From: Colius striatus
Taxonomy: Eukaryota > Chordata > Aves > Coliiformes > Coliidae
DNA: 64,000 nucleotides
Assembly (NCBI RefSeq): GCF_028858725.1
Contig: NC_084789.1
Coordinates: forward strand, 42,245,094-42,309,093
Reading direction: 5' to 3'
The position numbers were made by a program, and so were the translations under genes. A model generated the notes under the pieces. It had not been told where the DNA came from. It saw nothing but the letters and a program-made list of their open reading frames with translations, and did not search any database. Below are positions 1 to 10,429 of this stretch, piece by piece; position 1 is the first letter of the stretch, and each line of letters opens with the position of its first letter.

Positions 1-2
1 AT

Positions 3-170
3 CCCACTACTGGAGAGTGGCAAGGACCTGCAAATCTGTTAACGTGGGGAAGAGGCTATGCTCAGTTGTTACAGATCAAGGTCCCTGGTGGATTCTGGCA
101 AAGTGGATCAAGCCATATCAACCAAAAGGACTTAATGACTGTAAGACCAATGGAAAAAACAATCCCCTAA
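3..170 (+). pseudogene. Endogenous retrovirus, class II pol: integrase C-terminal fragment
   Basis: An open frame enters from the left edge of the window and stops at the TAA at 168-170. It carries a Trp-x-Gly-Pro pair followed by TWGRGYA. This is the hallmark of the C-terminal DNA-binding domain of integrases from alpha/beta-type (class II) retroviruses. Only about 55 codons are inside the window. No long env frame follows before the polypurine tract at 658, so this provirus has lost or never had an intact env. It is an old genomic copy, not a functional virus. The assignment to class II rests on the motif and on the neighbouring LTR. Confidence 0.6.
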
Positions 171-657
171 ATGATCAGCCCTCAATCCATCACCCTATTA
201 AAATGTAAAACCTGTCAATGGTGGTACCATGTATGTTGCCGTAAATTCCTCTGGCAGTCTGTATCTCATTAGAAGAATTGAAGAACTTAACAAGACGGCC
301 AATGGAAACTTGAAAGCAAAAATGGTGTGTTTTTACAGATGAAGAGGTATTTCCAACTCACAGATAATGCTCACAGATAAGCATGCTAAAGAAGTTGAAG
401 AAAAGTCCGAAACTGCATTCAGGAAACAGAAACATCGGTTGAAGTACACAGAACTCATCCCTTCTCACCAGTAGGCATCCCTCCTAGCAACAGATACCAC
501 ATTATGTTTATTTTGAATTTATGGATTTCTGTGTTATATTGTTCAGTGATGTAGCTGTTATGACTTTTTGTTGTAAACTAATGGCCATGGGTAAAAATAC
601 TTATAGTTTCTTCATGTACCTTTAATTTTGAAATGTGTTGCTGAAGGCTGGCTGGTC
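171..657 (+). mobile_element. 3' internal region of the same endogenous retrovirus, no intact gene
   Basis: AT-rich sequence between the pol fragment and the polypurine tract, with stops in all frames. I see no env surface or transmembrane motif. It is most simply read as a deleted and decayed 3' part of the provirus. Confidence 0.45.
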
Positions 658-679
658 CAAAAAGAAAAAAGGGGGGAAT
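658..679 (+). other. Retroviral polypurine tract (plus-strand primer)
   Basis: An A-rich run is followed by six G and then AAT, directly before a TG that opens the LTR at 680. This is the classical layout of the primer for plus-strand DNA synthesis and it fixes both the orientation and the 5' edge of the LTR. Confidence 0.7.
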
Positions 680-968
680 TGTAGGTACAAATATGACTTT
701 GACCAGCCAGCTTGAATCAACATGGTAGGGACAAGTTAATGAAGCTGGCAAGCTACTTCCCATTATCAGAAACAGGTGCTGCAAGTTAATCAGTTTGTTT
801 CTGAGTGATCACATAGGTGGAAGCAGCATATAAGTAAGTAGCTAGCAAACGCAGGGTGGCTTTGAGTCAACTCTGTTGGTTGCACTATGTTGTCTGCATA
901 CATCTCTGTATGTGCATTACCTAGCTTCTCTACATCTTTGAATGAATATTGCTTGCAACATTACAACA
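680..968 (+). mobile_element. 3' LTR of the class II endogenous retrovirus
   Basis: The sequence starts TGTAGGTAC immediately after the polypurine tract. A TATA-like element (CATATAAG) lies near 828. The 3' edge is not sharp: satellite-like sequence begins near 970, after a possible ...ACAACA end. The right limit is therefore an estimate. Confidence 0.55.
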
Positions 969-2665
969 CATACAGCATTTCTGTGGGATAATTGGAGTAG
1001 TCTGCTGAATTTGTTGTGTGCACACAGTTAAATGTACAGAAATTTTTGTCTGAGATTTGGAGTAACGTGCTGAATTTATTATGTGCACATACCTGAAACT
1101 TAACGTTCTGTGTGAAAATTGGAGCACTCTGTTGAATATATTTTGAGCAAATCTGAAACTTTTAAGACTTGTGCCTGATACAGGACTCCTTTGATATATT
1201 GTGTGTACAGAGTTAAACATGCTGCACTTCTGTCTGAAAATTGGAGCAGTCTGCTAACTTTCTTGTCTACATACATCTGGAACCTAAAGGATTCGTCTGA
1301 TAATTGGAGGACTCTGTTGGGTTTAGTGTGTGCACACAGTTAAACATACAGAATTTTTGTTCAAGGATTGTAGCAATCTGCTGAAATTATTGTTTCCACA
1401 TATCTGAGAGTTTAAGATTTTCTTTTTCATATTTGGAGTATTCTGTTGGATTTATTGTGAGCACACATCTTAAACTTTGAAGAATTTCTGTCTCATAATT
1501 GGAGAACAGAATTTACTGTGAGCACATAGCTAAACATAGAGAATTTTTCCTGATAATTGGAGTACTCTTCTGAATATATTACAGGTAGATATCTAAAATT
1601 GAAAAGATTTGACTGATAATTGGAGGACTCTGTTGAATTTATTGTGTGCACAAAGATAATAATTCAGATTTTTGCCAGATAATTAGACTACTCTTCTTAA
1701 TTTATTTCTGGTAGATATGTGAAACTGAAAGGATTTGACAGATAATTTGAGGACTCGGTTGAATTTATTGTGTGCTTACAGTTAAATATACAGCCTTTCT
1801 GTCAGATAATTAGGGTAGACTTTTGTATTAATTGTGTTCAGGTATCTCAAAGGTATTCTCTCTGAAATGAATATATGAATATATATAAATGAATATATTT
1901 TGAACACACCTGAAACTTATATAACTTCTATCTGATAGGTTACTCCCTTTAATATAGAGTGTGCACACAGATAAAGATACAGAATATCAGTCTGAGAATT
2001 TGTCTGCTGAATTTATGGAGTGCAAGCATCTAAAATGTCGAGATTTTCTGTCTGAAAATTGGAGCGATCTGTAGAATTTGTTTTCAGCACACATTTGAAA
2101 CTTACAAGAATGTATGTCAGATCGAGTACTCCTTTTAGTTTATTGTGTGCAAAGATTTAAATATACAGCAAATTTGTCTGATAATTGCAGTAGTCCGGTA
2201 AATTTAAACATGTAGAATTTTTGCCTGAGTATTGTAGTACTCTACTTAATTTGTTGTAGTAATGAAAATGAGACAATTTAATGATAATTGGAGGACTCAG
2301 TTGAATTTATTGTATGCACACATTTAAACATACAGAATTTTTGCCTGAGAGTTGGAGTAGTCTACTGAACTTATTGCAGATAGTTATCTGAAACTGAAAG
2401 GATTCGACTGAAAATTGGAAGTTATAGTTGGTATCTATCTGAAACTGATAGAATGTGACTGAGAATTTGAGGACTCTGTTGAATGTATTGTGTGCTGAGA
2501 GTAAAACATGCAGGATTTTTGGCTGATAATTGGAAAAATCTTCCGAAGATAATGCTGGTAGTTGTCTGAAACTGAAAGAATTTGACTGATAATTGGAGGA
2601 TTCAGTTGAATTTACTGTGTACACACATTAAAAAATACAGAATTTTTGCCTGATAATTAGAAATA

Positions 2666-3298
2666 TGTGGAGGAATGGTTAAGGGAGCATGGACATGGAT
2701 CCCGGGGTATAATGTTAGGCCTGATGGGGCAAGGCAATCTGAGTTCTAGTTATATGAATTTAATGCACAATCAAGACCAGAGTCAGAGCCATGGTTAAAG
2801 TAGTTGCTGTCACATAGTCAGCGAAGACAGCAGGCTGCTATCTGCTCCTTCAAGGCCGGGCTGTTTTCAGCTAACGAGCTAATAGCTCAAGGTGAAAAAC
2901 AACTTCGGGGGAAAACAAGATGGGAAAATGTGAGGGAGCTTGCTTATCGCAGAAACCGCAAGTAGGATGAACATAAGAATGTAATCTATTAGCTGCTGTT
3001 GCTGAGCTAGCTTTGAAGCTGCTGTGTATATAAGTTAGAGCCTGCTCTCAATGGAGGAGAAGATTTCTGCTATCACTCACATTGAGTAGGACTGATTTCT
3101 TCCCACCCAGCTGAGAATCGGACCCTGGGATGATCGCCGCATGAAGTAGGCTTGGAGCTGGTTTTTCAGGCTTCGAACCTGGGTTTTCCAGGCTTCGAGC
3201 CTGGTTTCAGGCCTTGAGCCTGGGTTTCTCAGACTTAGAGTCTGGTTTGCAGACTTCGAGTCTGGTTTTTCAGGCGAAGAGCCGAAAACTTCGTGGCA
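2666..3298 (+). mobile_element. Solo LTR, class II type, with 6-bp target site duplication
   Basis: A 633-bp element begins TGTGGAGG and ends CGTGGCA. It is flanked on both sides by the same six bases, GAAATA (2660-2665 and 3299-3304). The satellite continues on either side. TG...CA ends and a 6-bp duplication are what class II (alpha/beta-type) integrases leave. A TATA box (TATATAA) sits at 3027-3033, so the plus orientation is likely. No internal retroviral sequence is present, so the provirus was probably lost by LTR-LTR recombination. The 3' part carries a row of small hairpins, listed separately. Confidence 0.88.
3167..3282 (+). other. Row of five to six small hairpins in the 3' part of the solo LTR
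   Basis: Five 15-base near-palindromes start at 3167, 3189, 3208, 3230 and 3250. All begin CAG and end CTG, with a TCG-, TTG- or TAG-like three-base loop. A shorter GGC...GCC hairpin follows near 3272. The fourth stem pair is G-C in the first three and A-T in the last two, which is a compensatory change. They lie downstream of the TATA box, so they would be in the R/U5 part of the transcript. Confidence 0.6.
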
Positions 3299-6072
3299 GA
3301 AATATCTTCTGAATTTATTACAGGTGGCTTTCTGAAACTGAAAGGATTTGACTGATAATTGGAGGACATGGTTGAATTTACTGTGTGCACACATTAAAAC
3401 ATACAGAATTGTAGACTGATAATTAGACATGTCTTCTGGCTTGATATCTGGTAGCTGTCTGAAACTGATAGAATGTGACTGAAAATTGGAGGAGTCTGTG
3501 GTATTTAATGTGTGCTTTGAGTTAAACAATCAGAATTTTTACGTGATAATTGGATCACTCTTCTGAAGTTAATGCTCGTAGAACAAAGAAACTGACATGA
3601 TTTGACTGATAATCAGAGGACGTGGTTGACTTTATGCTGTGCAAACAGTGAAACATACAGAATATATATGCCTGAGAATTGGAGAACTCTTCTGAATTTA
3701 TTTCAGGTAGATGCCTGAAACTGAAAGGATTAGACTGATAAATGGAGGATTTGGTTGAATTTGCTGTGTGTGCAAAATAAAACATAGAGAGTACTTGAAT
3801 GATAACTAGTCCACTGTTCAGAATTAAATAGTGGCAGGTATCTGAATGTGAAAGGATTTGACTGATAACTGGAGGATGTGACTGAATTTACTGTGTTCAA
3901 ACATTGAAACATACAGAATTTTAGGCTGATAATTAGACATATCTTCTGACTTGATAGATGGTAGCTGTCTGAAAGTGATAAAGTGTGACTGAAAATTGGA
4001 GGACTCTGTTGAATTTATTAAGTGCTCGGAGCAAAACATGCAGAATATTTACTTGATAATTGAATAACTCTCCTGAAGTTAATGCTGGTATATATCTGAA
4101 AGTTACAGAATTTATCTGATAATTGGAGGGCTTGGTTGAATGTATTTTGTGCAAACAGTATAAACTTACAGAATACTCGCCGGACAATTGTACTATTCTT
4201 CTGAATTTATTTCGGGAAGATACCTGAAACTGAAATAATTTGACTGATAATTGGAGAATTCTGTTGAATTTACTGTGTGCACATTAAAACGTAGAGATTT
4301 TTTTACTGCTAACTAGTCCATTGTTCTGAACTTAATACTGGTAGGTATCGGAAAGTGAAAGGAGATAATTGGTAATTGGAGGACTTGAATGTTTTTACTA
4401 TGTGCACAAAATAAAACATACAGAATTTGTACCTGATAACTAGAGTACTCCTCTGAATTTAATGCTGGTATATATCAGAAAGTTACAGAATTTGGCTGAT
4501 AATTGGAAGGCTTGGTGGAATGTACTTTGTGCACACAGTATAAAAGATAGAGAATTCTTTCCAGAGAATTGGAGTATTCTTCTGAATTTATGACAGGTAG
4601 CTTTCTGAAACGGAAAGGATTTGACTGCTAATTGGAAGACTTGATTGATTTTACAGTGTACACAAATTTACACATACAGAATTTGTGCTTGATAACTAGA
4701 CTACTCCTCTGAATGTAATGCTGGTATATATCTGAAAGTTAAAGAATTTTGGCTGATAATTTGAGGACTTGGTGGAATGTATTTTGTGCACACAGTATAA
4801 AAGATAGAGAATTGTTTTCAGAGAATGTGAGTATTCTTCTAAATTTATTATAGGTAGCTTTCTGAAACTGAAAGGATTTGACTGATAATTGGAAGCTTTG
4901 ATTCATTTTGTAGTGTGCTGAGATTTACACATAAAGAATTTTTGCCTGATAACTAGACTACTCTTCTGAATTTAATGCTTGTATACGTCTTAAATTTGCA
5001 GAATTTGGCTGATAATTCGAGGTCTTGGTGGAAAATAGTTTGTGTACACAGTATAAATATATAGAATTCTTTCTAGAGAATTGGAGTATTCTTCTGAATT
5101 TATGACAGGTAGGTTTCTGAAAGTGAAATGATTTGACTGGTAATTGGAAGCGTTGATTGATTTTACAGTTTGCACAGATTGAGACGTACAGAATTTGTGC
5201 CTGATAACTAGACTACTCACGTGAATTTTTTGCTGGTATATATCTGAAAGTAAAAGAATTTGGCTTATAATTGGAGGGCTTGGTCGAATGTACTTTGTGC
5301 ACAGAGTACAAAGATACAGAATTATCATTTGAGAATTGGAGTATTCTTCTGAATTTATTACAGGTAGCGTTTTGAAACTGAAAGGATTTGACTGATAATT
5401 GGAAGACTTGATTGATTTTACAGTGTGCAGAGATTTAGACATACAGAATTTGTGCCTGATAAGTAGACTACTCCTCTGAATTTAATGCTGGTATATATCT
5501 GAAAGTTGCAGAATTTGGCTGATAATTGGAGGGCTTGGTGGAGTGTACTTTGTGCACACAGTATAAATATACAGAATTCTTTCCAGAGAATTGGAGTATT
5601 CTTCTGAATTTATTACAGGTAGCTTTCTGAAACTGAAAGGATTTGACTGATAATTGGAAGACTTGATTGGTTTTACATTATGCATATATTTAGACATACA
5701 GACTTTGTGCCTGATAACTCGATTACTCCTCTGAATTTAATGCTGGTATATATCTGAATGTTACAGAATTTTGCTGATAATTGGAGAACTTGGTGGAATA
5801 TACTTTGTGTACACAGTATAAAAGTACAGAATTGTTATCTAAGAATTGGAGTATTCTTCTTAAGTTATTGCAGGCAGCTTTCTGAAACTGAAAGGATTTG
5901 ACTGATAATTAAAAGACATGATTGATTTGATAGTGTGCACAGATTTAGACATACAGATTTTGTGCCTGGTAACTAGACTACTCCTCTGAATTTAATGCTG
6001 GTATATATCTGAATGTTACAGAATTTGACTGATAATTGGAGGGCTTGGTGGAATATATTTTATGCACACAGC

Positions 6073-6155
6073 ACTCGGCGCTGCCACCCAGTGGCGGAAA
6101 ACGAGATTGCAGCCCGGGACGCTCGGCGCTGCCACCCAGTGGCGGAAAACGAGAT
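6073..6155 (+). repeat. Two copies of a 48-bp unit with a GCCAC-CCA-GTGGC dyad
   Basis: The unit CTCGGCGCTGCCACCCAGTG begins at about 6074 and again at 6122. Each copy holds an inverted repeat, GCCAC three bases GTGGC, at 6083-6095 and 6131-6143. The unit marks the left edge of the island that interrupts the satellite. The same dyad returns at 7076-7088. Confidence 0.7.
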
Positions 6156-6159
6156 GGCA

Positions 6160-6630
6160 GGCTTTAATCTGCGTTTCATCTGTTTGTTGTGCCTTTCTCT
6201 TCTACTTTTTCCCTAACGATTTTCTAGCGGTTTTCTGCCTTTCTTCTGTATTTCTCCTGCCTTACTTCTTGCTTCCTCCCACGTTTTAGTGCCGTTGCTC
6301 AGCCTTTGAACTGCCGTTTTTCCTGTCGTTTCAAAATTCGTTTCCAACGTTTTCTGTCTCTCTTCTGCTATTTTTTCCGCCGTTCTCCTGCCTCTCTTCT
6401 GTCCTCCATCTGCCTTCTCTCAGCCTTTTCTCTGTGCGTTTTCTGCTTTTTTCCCGCGGTTTTCTATAGTTTCCTGCCACTTTTCTGCCTTTCTTCGCCA
6501 ATTTCTTCTCCCTGATCGCTCCCTCCCTTCCGCCTTTAATCTCCCTTGCTTCTGGGTTTTTTTTCTGCTTTTTTACTGCCGCTTCTTTGGGTTTTTTTCT
6601 GCTTTTTTTCGAATTTTTTGGGCTTTTTTA
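6160..6630 (+). repeat. Pyrimidine-rich low-complexity stretch
   Basis: T- and C-rich sequence with many loose TTTCTGCC and TTTTCTG repeats. Open frames here are compositional. I see no gene. It lies directly upstream of the CCAAT-box promoter. Confidence 0.6.
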
Positions 6631-6635
6631 CCTGC

Positions 6636-7200
6636 CGGCCAATCGGAATCGCGCGTCGCCCGTTCCCGGTTCACGTGGCCGCCCGCGGCCAATCGGAAAG
6701 CGGCGTCGCCTCGTCCGCCATCTTGAATTTCTCGGCCAATGGCAATCGCGCGTCGGCGTCGCTTAGCAACGCCCGAGCCAATCGGAACGCCGCGTCTTCT
6801 CGCGGCCATCTTGAATTTTTCGGCCAATCGGAATCTCCCGTCGGCGTCGCTTAGCAACGCCCGAGCCAATCGGAAGGCGGCGTCCTCTCGCGGCCATCTT
6901 GGATTTTTCGGCCAATCGGAATCGCGCGTCGCCCGTTCCTGCTTCACGTGCCCGCCCGCGGCCAATCGGAAAGCGCCGTCGTTTCGCCGCCATTTTGAAT
7001 TTCGCGGCCAATCGGAATCGCGCGTCGCCGTTGCCCGGCAACGCCGCCGCCAATCGGAACGTTGCGCTCGCCGCTGCCACCCGGTGGCGAAAAGCCATAC
7101 CGCAGCTTTTTTTAAGCTCTCTCTCCTGCCGGGTGCCCCGCGCGCCAGCAGCCAATCAGAAAATTCCCGCCGTTTTCGCCGCCATTTTGAACGCCATTTT
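6636..7200 (+). promoter_or_regulatory. CpG-island promoter: tandem CCAAT (NF-Y), YY1-like and RFX-like sites
   Basis: Eleven CCAAT pentamers, mostly within GCCAATCGGAA and all on the plus strand, start at 6639, 6689, 6736, 6778, 6824, 6866, 6912, 6962, 7008, 7050 and 7152. Ten are spaced 42-50 bases apart. YY1-type GCCATCTTG or GCCATTTTG lies near 6717, 6806, 6893, 6988 and 7179. RFX X-box-like TTAGCAAC occurs near 6763 and 6851, and the perfect palindrome GTTGCCCGGCAAC at about 7030. CACGTG E-boxes are near 6673 and 6945. The modules repeat every 88-96 bases. The stretch is dense in CpG and has no TATA box. Motif identities come from known consensus sequences; activity is inferred. Confidence 0.72.
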
Positions 7201-7267
7201 CTCTTCTCGGCGCGGGGGAGAGGAGACTTTCCCAGCCCGATCGCAACCGCAGCTGGACGCCTGAGAG
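7201..7267 (+). ncRNA. Candidate first exon downstream of the CCAAT-box promoter
   Basis: Just after the last promoter motifs a GC-rich stretch ends CTGAGAG followed by GTACGGGC, a fair 5' splice site at 7268. It pairs with the acceptor CTCTCTTTCCAG at 7383-7394. I see no start codon with a convincing frame, so this would be an untranslated leader or a non-coding RNA exon. The start is assumed. Confidence 0.35.
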
Positions 7268-7394
7268 GTACGGGCGTGTTGCTCCACCGACCGTCCCTCC
7301 GCTCGGGCTGGTGTGTGCTGATGGGCTCTGGCTGGTGGGATGCACCTGGCCGTGCTGCTGGCTGCTAGCATGCTCACATCTCCTCTCTTTCCAG

Positions 7395-7500
7395 AGCGGC
7401 AGCCGAAAGCTGATTCTTTGACCTAATTCAGGGACAGAAAAGCTCCTGTCCGTTAGCCTGCTCCAAGCCAGGAGCTCTGTTCCACAGAACCAGTTTTTCT
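7395..7500 (+). ncRNA. Candidate second exon, spliced to the leader at 7267
   Basis: A strong acceptor (polypyrimidine then CCAG) ends at 7394. The following ~100 bases contain no recognised coding sequence and run into the T-tract at 7507, where retroviral sequence begins. The original downstream part of this transcript may have been displaced by the retroviral insertion. Confidence 0.3.
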
Positions 7501-7510
7501 ACTTTTCTGA

Positions 7511-7532
7511 GGTGGTTTTTTTTTTTTTTTTT
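7511..7532 (-). other. Poly(A) tail on the minus strand at the end of the retroviral fragment
   Basis: About twenty consecutive T on the plus strand read as A on the minus strand. The run sits exactly at the downstream end of the minus-strand pol fragment. A genuine provirus would continue into env and an LTR here. Confidence 0.55.
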
Positions 7533-8590
7533 TTTAAGCTTATTATGTAGTCAGTTAACATCTCGGCAGCAGCTTTTGTTGAGGTTCCCCCCTGAACTGA
7601 AGAGGGTCTTCCATAGAGTATTTTGAAGGGACTTAATGTCTCCTTAGTCCTCAGTTTGGTTCTTGTTCGCAACAAGGCTAGAGGTCGTAACAGAGGCCAG
7701 GCTAGTCCGGTTTCTCGGCACAATTTTTCAATCTGTAATTTAAGGAAGTGGTTCATCTTCTTTACCTGGCCCGTTGCTTGGGGTCTTTAGGGAGTGTGCA
7801 ACTGCCAGTCTATCCCCAGAACCCGACTAATTTGTTGGGTAATTTTGGTCACAAAATGAGGGTCTCTGTCTGAGGATATTACTGCTGGGATCCCAAATCT
7901 CGGTATTACTTCATGTAGTAAAGCCTTAGTTACCTCTTTAGCCTTGTTTGTTTGGCAAGGGAATGCTTCTGGCCATCCTGAAAAGGTATCAGTTAGTACA
8001 AGTAGATATTGGAACCCCCTTTTTCTCTCAAGTTCTGAAAAGTCAATTTGCCACCACTGTCCAGGGGAAGTACCCTTCCCAAATCTCACATTGTTGTGTT
8101 TCTTGTTTGATGGTCGTGTACAAGTTACAGGCGACAATGCGTTTGCTCAGATACTTACGTAGGGCTTTGACTCCCCAGTGAGACTTTCTATGTTCAACCA
8201 GGATTATAACCCAAAAGTAATGTGCTCGGCACCGCTACTGTCACCTGTGGTGGTGTAGCCCAACCATTGTTCTCTGGTTTTCCCCCTAAATCCTGAATCG
8301 ATTTCTGGTCTTCTTTTGAATGGTTAGGAATTTGGTTGATTGGGATTTTTCCATCCGGAATCAGAGAGGGTATCTCTGCTGTACCTTTTTCAGCTGCTGT
8401 CTTTGCTTCCTGATCTGCCGCCGAATTGGCTACCTCTTGTGCAGTTGTTCCGTTTTGGTGGGCTTTGCAATGCATAATCGCTACTTGCTTTGGTAACTTT
8501 AGCCATGCTAGAATATGCACGGTACCGGTACAGCAATTCTGCAAGCAATTCTATACCACACACGTTGCCCCCGCTGTCCCAGCGAGGAGC
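7533..8590 (-). pseudogene. Endogenous retrovirus pol fragment: RNase H end and integrase, broken
   Basis: Three minus-strand frames in order cover the end of RNase H (about 8544-8194), the integrase catalytic core (8137-7787) and the integrase C-terminal part (7756-7540). The core shows the DxS/DTFSGW-type strand with its Asp, then SSDRDPHF holding the second catalytic Asp, as in gamma-type retroviral integrases. The third catalytic acid lies beyond a break. Stop codons or shifts separate all three frames, so no enzyme can be made. Only the 3' part of pol remains and it ends in a poly(A) tract. The gamma-like assignment is from motif style and is tentative. Confidence 0.72.
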
Positions 8591-9110
8591 GCCCAAGTTA
8601 CCGTGCCAGCGAACTCGCTAATTCCCCAGGGGCGAGCAGTATCGCTCCCTCACCCGGGCGCAAGGCGTACTTATACCCCCCTTTACAACTTACAGGGTCT
8701 TGGTGATCTCCACTACTCCCCGTCACAGCGTGGGGTGTCCCATACGCGGCTTATGGACTCATCCCCTATACCCCTGCAGGCTTCCCAGTTTACGTTCCCG
8801 GCCCGCTCGCCGGTCGGTCTCTTCCCCTGCAGCGATGGGATGGGGATGGGAGACTCTCTGGAGAAACAGTCTGGTGGCGCACCCAGAATGTCCCACGCCC
8901 CGCCCGGTCCAGCAGCCGGGCCGAGAGGGTCTCCTGCCTGGCTCGCCAATTGACGTGCGGAACAAACTCTACCACACGGTGAAGGGTTATGAACCAGGTA
9001 TGTATTGCGCCGGTGGGTGCGAGGGAGATAATTCTGCCCAGCTCGTGCACCTTATTGTATAACAAAGGGCTACGTACAGGGTACAGGTAGGGGTACGCAG
9101 AAGTGCCTAT
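8591..9110 (-). mobile_element. Possible leader and LTR edge of the same minus-strand retrovirus
   Basis: On the minus strand, CAATTGGCGAGCCAGGCAGG (about 8934-8953) resembles an LTR end followed by a primer-binding and leader region, and GC-rich leader-like sequence runs towards the RNase H fragment. If so, gag and most of pol were deleted. I cannot match the primer-binding site to a specific tRNA, and the LTR outer edge near 9110 is a guess. Confidence 0.35.
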
Positions 9111-9645
9111 TACATATTTATGACCTATCCCCGCTTCGTATTGTGGTGTAAGGCTCCTTCCGGTTTGTACTTGTGCGGCGCCTCCGGTAGATTTCCATGC
9201 CACGGAGCAGAACGCAAGCAATTCTGTTTTCCACATTCCGAGTCCTCCTTATCTGCAGCTGTCTGCCCTCCAGCTTCTTTGTTTTCAGCATTCGGGGTCT
9301 TCAAGGCCTCTACTGGTTCGAATTCCAGTGAGCTGAGGTTTCTTATCATGGTGCTATTTTACAGTGAATCGTGTCTTTCTAATTTTCTGATTTTCCCTTT
9401 ATTCTGAGTAATAATACTGAATCCTGCAGCAGCGCTCGGAGGTCCTGACTCTGGCCAAGTCTTTGTTACGCTTGACTGTTTTTAACTGATTCCTGCCAGA
9501 AAGATGTTGGGAGCTGTGGGTACACGAGGCTGCGCAGGGCGGGAGCAGGGAGTGCTGCCTGGGGCAGGTGGGGGCAAGGAATGGCCAGGGGCTTGTGGCA
9601 GGGATGTGCCCTCCAGCTGTGGGGGCTGTAGGGTGCCCACGGAGG
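9111..9645. other. Unassigned sequence, nothing recognised
   Basis: Mixed-composition DNA between the retroviral fragment and the CR1 element. No frame, repeat or motif here convinces me. Confidence 0.4.
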
Positions 9646-9649
9646 GATT

Positions 9650-10013
9650 TGGGGGAGAAAACGAGGGTCAGAGGAGCCCTTCTCGCTCTCTGCGACTACC
9701 TGAAAGGAAGCTGTAGCGAGGTGGGAGTGGGTCTGTCCTCCCCAGTAGCAAGCAATAGAACGAGAGGAGACGGCCGCAAGTTGCACCAGGGGAGGTTCAA
9801 GCTGGATCTGAGGAGGAATTTCTTTGCTGACAGGGTTGTCAGGCGTTGGAGCGGCTGCCCAGGGAGGTGCAGGAGTGACCGTCCCTGGAGGGATTTCAGA
9901 GCCGGGTGGATGTTGCACTACGGGAAGTGGGCTGATGGGCGATAGGGCTGGGACAAAGGCTGCGCTCGACGAGCTTCAAGCTCTCTTCCAGCTGAAACCG
10001 TTCTGTGACTCCG
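9650..10013 (+). mobile_element. CR1: CR1 LINE, 5'-truncated 3' end
   Basis: Characteristic avian CR1 3' phrases occur in order: GAAAGGAAGCTGTAGCGAGG, then AAGTTGCACCAGGGGAGGTT, a TTTCTTTGCTGACAGGGTTG-like stretch, CAGGGAGGTGCAGGAGT and CCGTTCTGTGAC. That is the sense orientation. It is an old, diverged copy lacking all coding sequence. Confidence 0.88.
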
Positions 10014-10145
10014 TGCTGCTGGGTGTGGGGTGGGCAGAGGGGGGCTGGGCTGGGCCGTCCACTGGGACCCCCACCAATGGCTGGAGCGGTAGGACGTAGC
10101 CCAGGCTGTGGCTCTGACCGGGGTGGTTTGTCCTTCTGCTCCCCA

Positions 10146-10373
10146 GGGGGAGGCCTGGCGCCTGGAGGATGACTGCACACATCCACCCTGCGACCCCCAG
10201 CTCGGCACGGCCGTGCAGGACGCTCCCTTCAGCTGCTTCCGCACCTGCTCCTTCTACACGAGGAAGAGCCCGTCTGTGGATAAGCAACCGCATGGGTGCC
10301 CTCAGCTACGCCCCGCACCCCGCTGAGAGCGAGGCCGAGCGAGTCAAAGCCAAGCTCGGGCGGCAGTTTGTGA
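10146..10373 (+). other. Candidate internal exon of an unrecognised gene
   Basis: A stretch between a possible acceptor (CTTCTGCTCCCCAG ending at 10145) and a possible donor (TTT|GTGAGTATG near 10373) stays open in two plus frames. One frame is Cys-rich (EDDCTHPPCDPQLG). The other ends in EAERVKAKLGRQF. I do not recognise either. The signals are ordinary in strength and there is no second exon in support. Confidence 0.25.
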
Positions 10374-10401
10374 GTATGAGGCTGTGCAGCCCCACTGCCT
10401 T

Positions 10402-10421
10402 CACACACACACACACACAAA
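10402..10421 (+). repeat. (CA)n microsatellite
   Basis: About nine CA dinucleotides followed by AAACACGCAG. A simple repeat. Confidence 0.85.
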
Positions 10422-10429
10422 CACGCAGC

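Larger units (their letters stand above)
970..6065. repeat. Diverged ~126 bp satellite arranged in ~252 bp dimers
   Basis: Recurring phrases such as GATAATTGGAGGACT, TGTGCACACAGT, ACATACAGAATTT and TCTGAATTTATT return every ~126 bases. Towards the right two alternating monomer types form a ~252-base dimer: the phrase CTGAAACTGAAAGGATTTGA recurs at about 4860, 5370 and 5620, allowing for one- or two-unit steps. The left half is more diverged than the right. Monomer length is a multiple of three, so short minus-strand frames with similar peptides recur, but stops and shifts break them and I do not call them genes. A solo LTR at 2666-3298 interrupts the array. Confidence 0.85.

Noticed and set aside
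970..5700. Recurring minus-strand peptides (SNYQSNPFSFR, INSEEYSN) in the satellite
   Set aside because: The monomer length is a multiple of three, so one frame naturally persists. Stops and shifts interrupt every run within two units.
970..6065. CRISPR-like array of repeats and spacers
   Set aside because: Units are ~126 bp, diverged and without constant repeats separated by unique spacers, and the context is vertebrate.
6573..7368. Overlapping Arg/Ala-rich frames on both strands of the CpG island
   Set aside because: High GC removes stop codons. The DNA-level pattern is a promoter module repeat, and no frame is conserved between modules.
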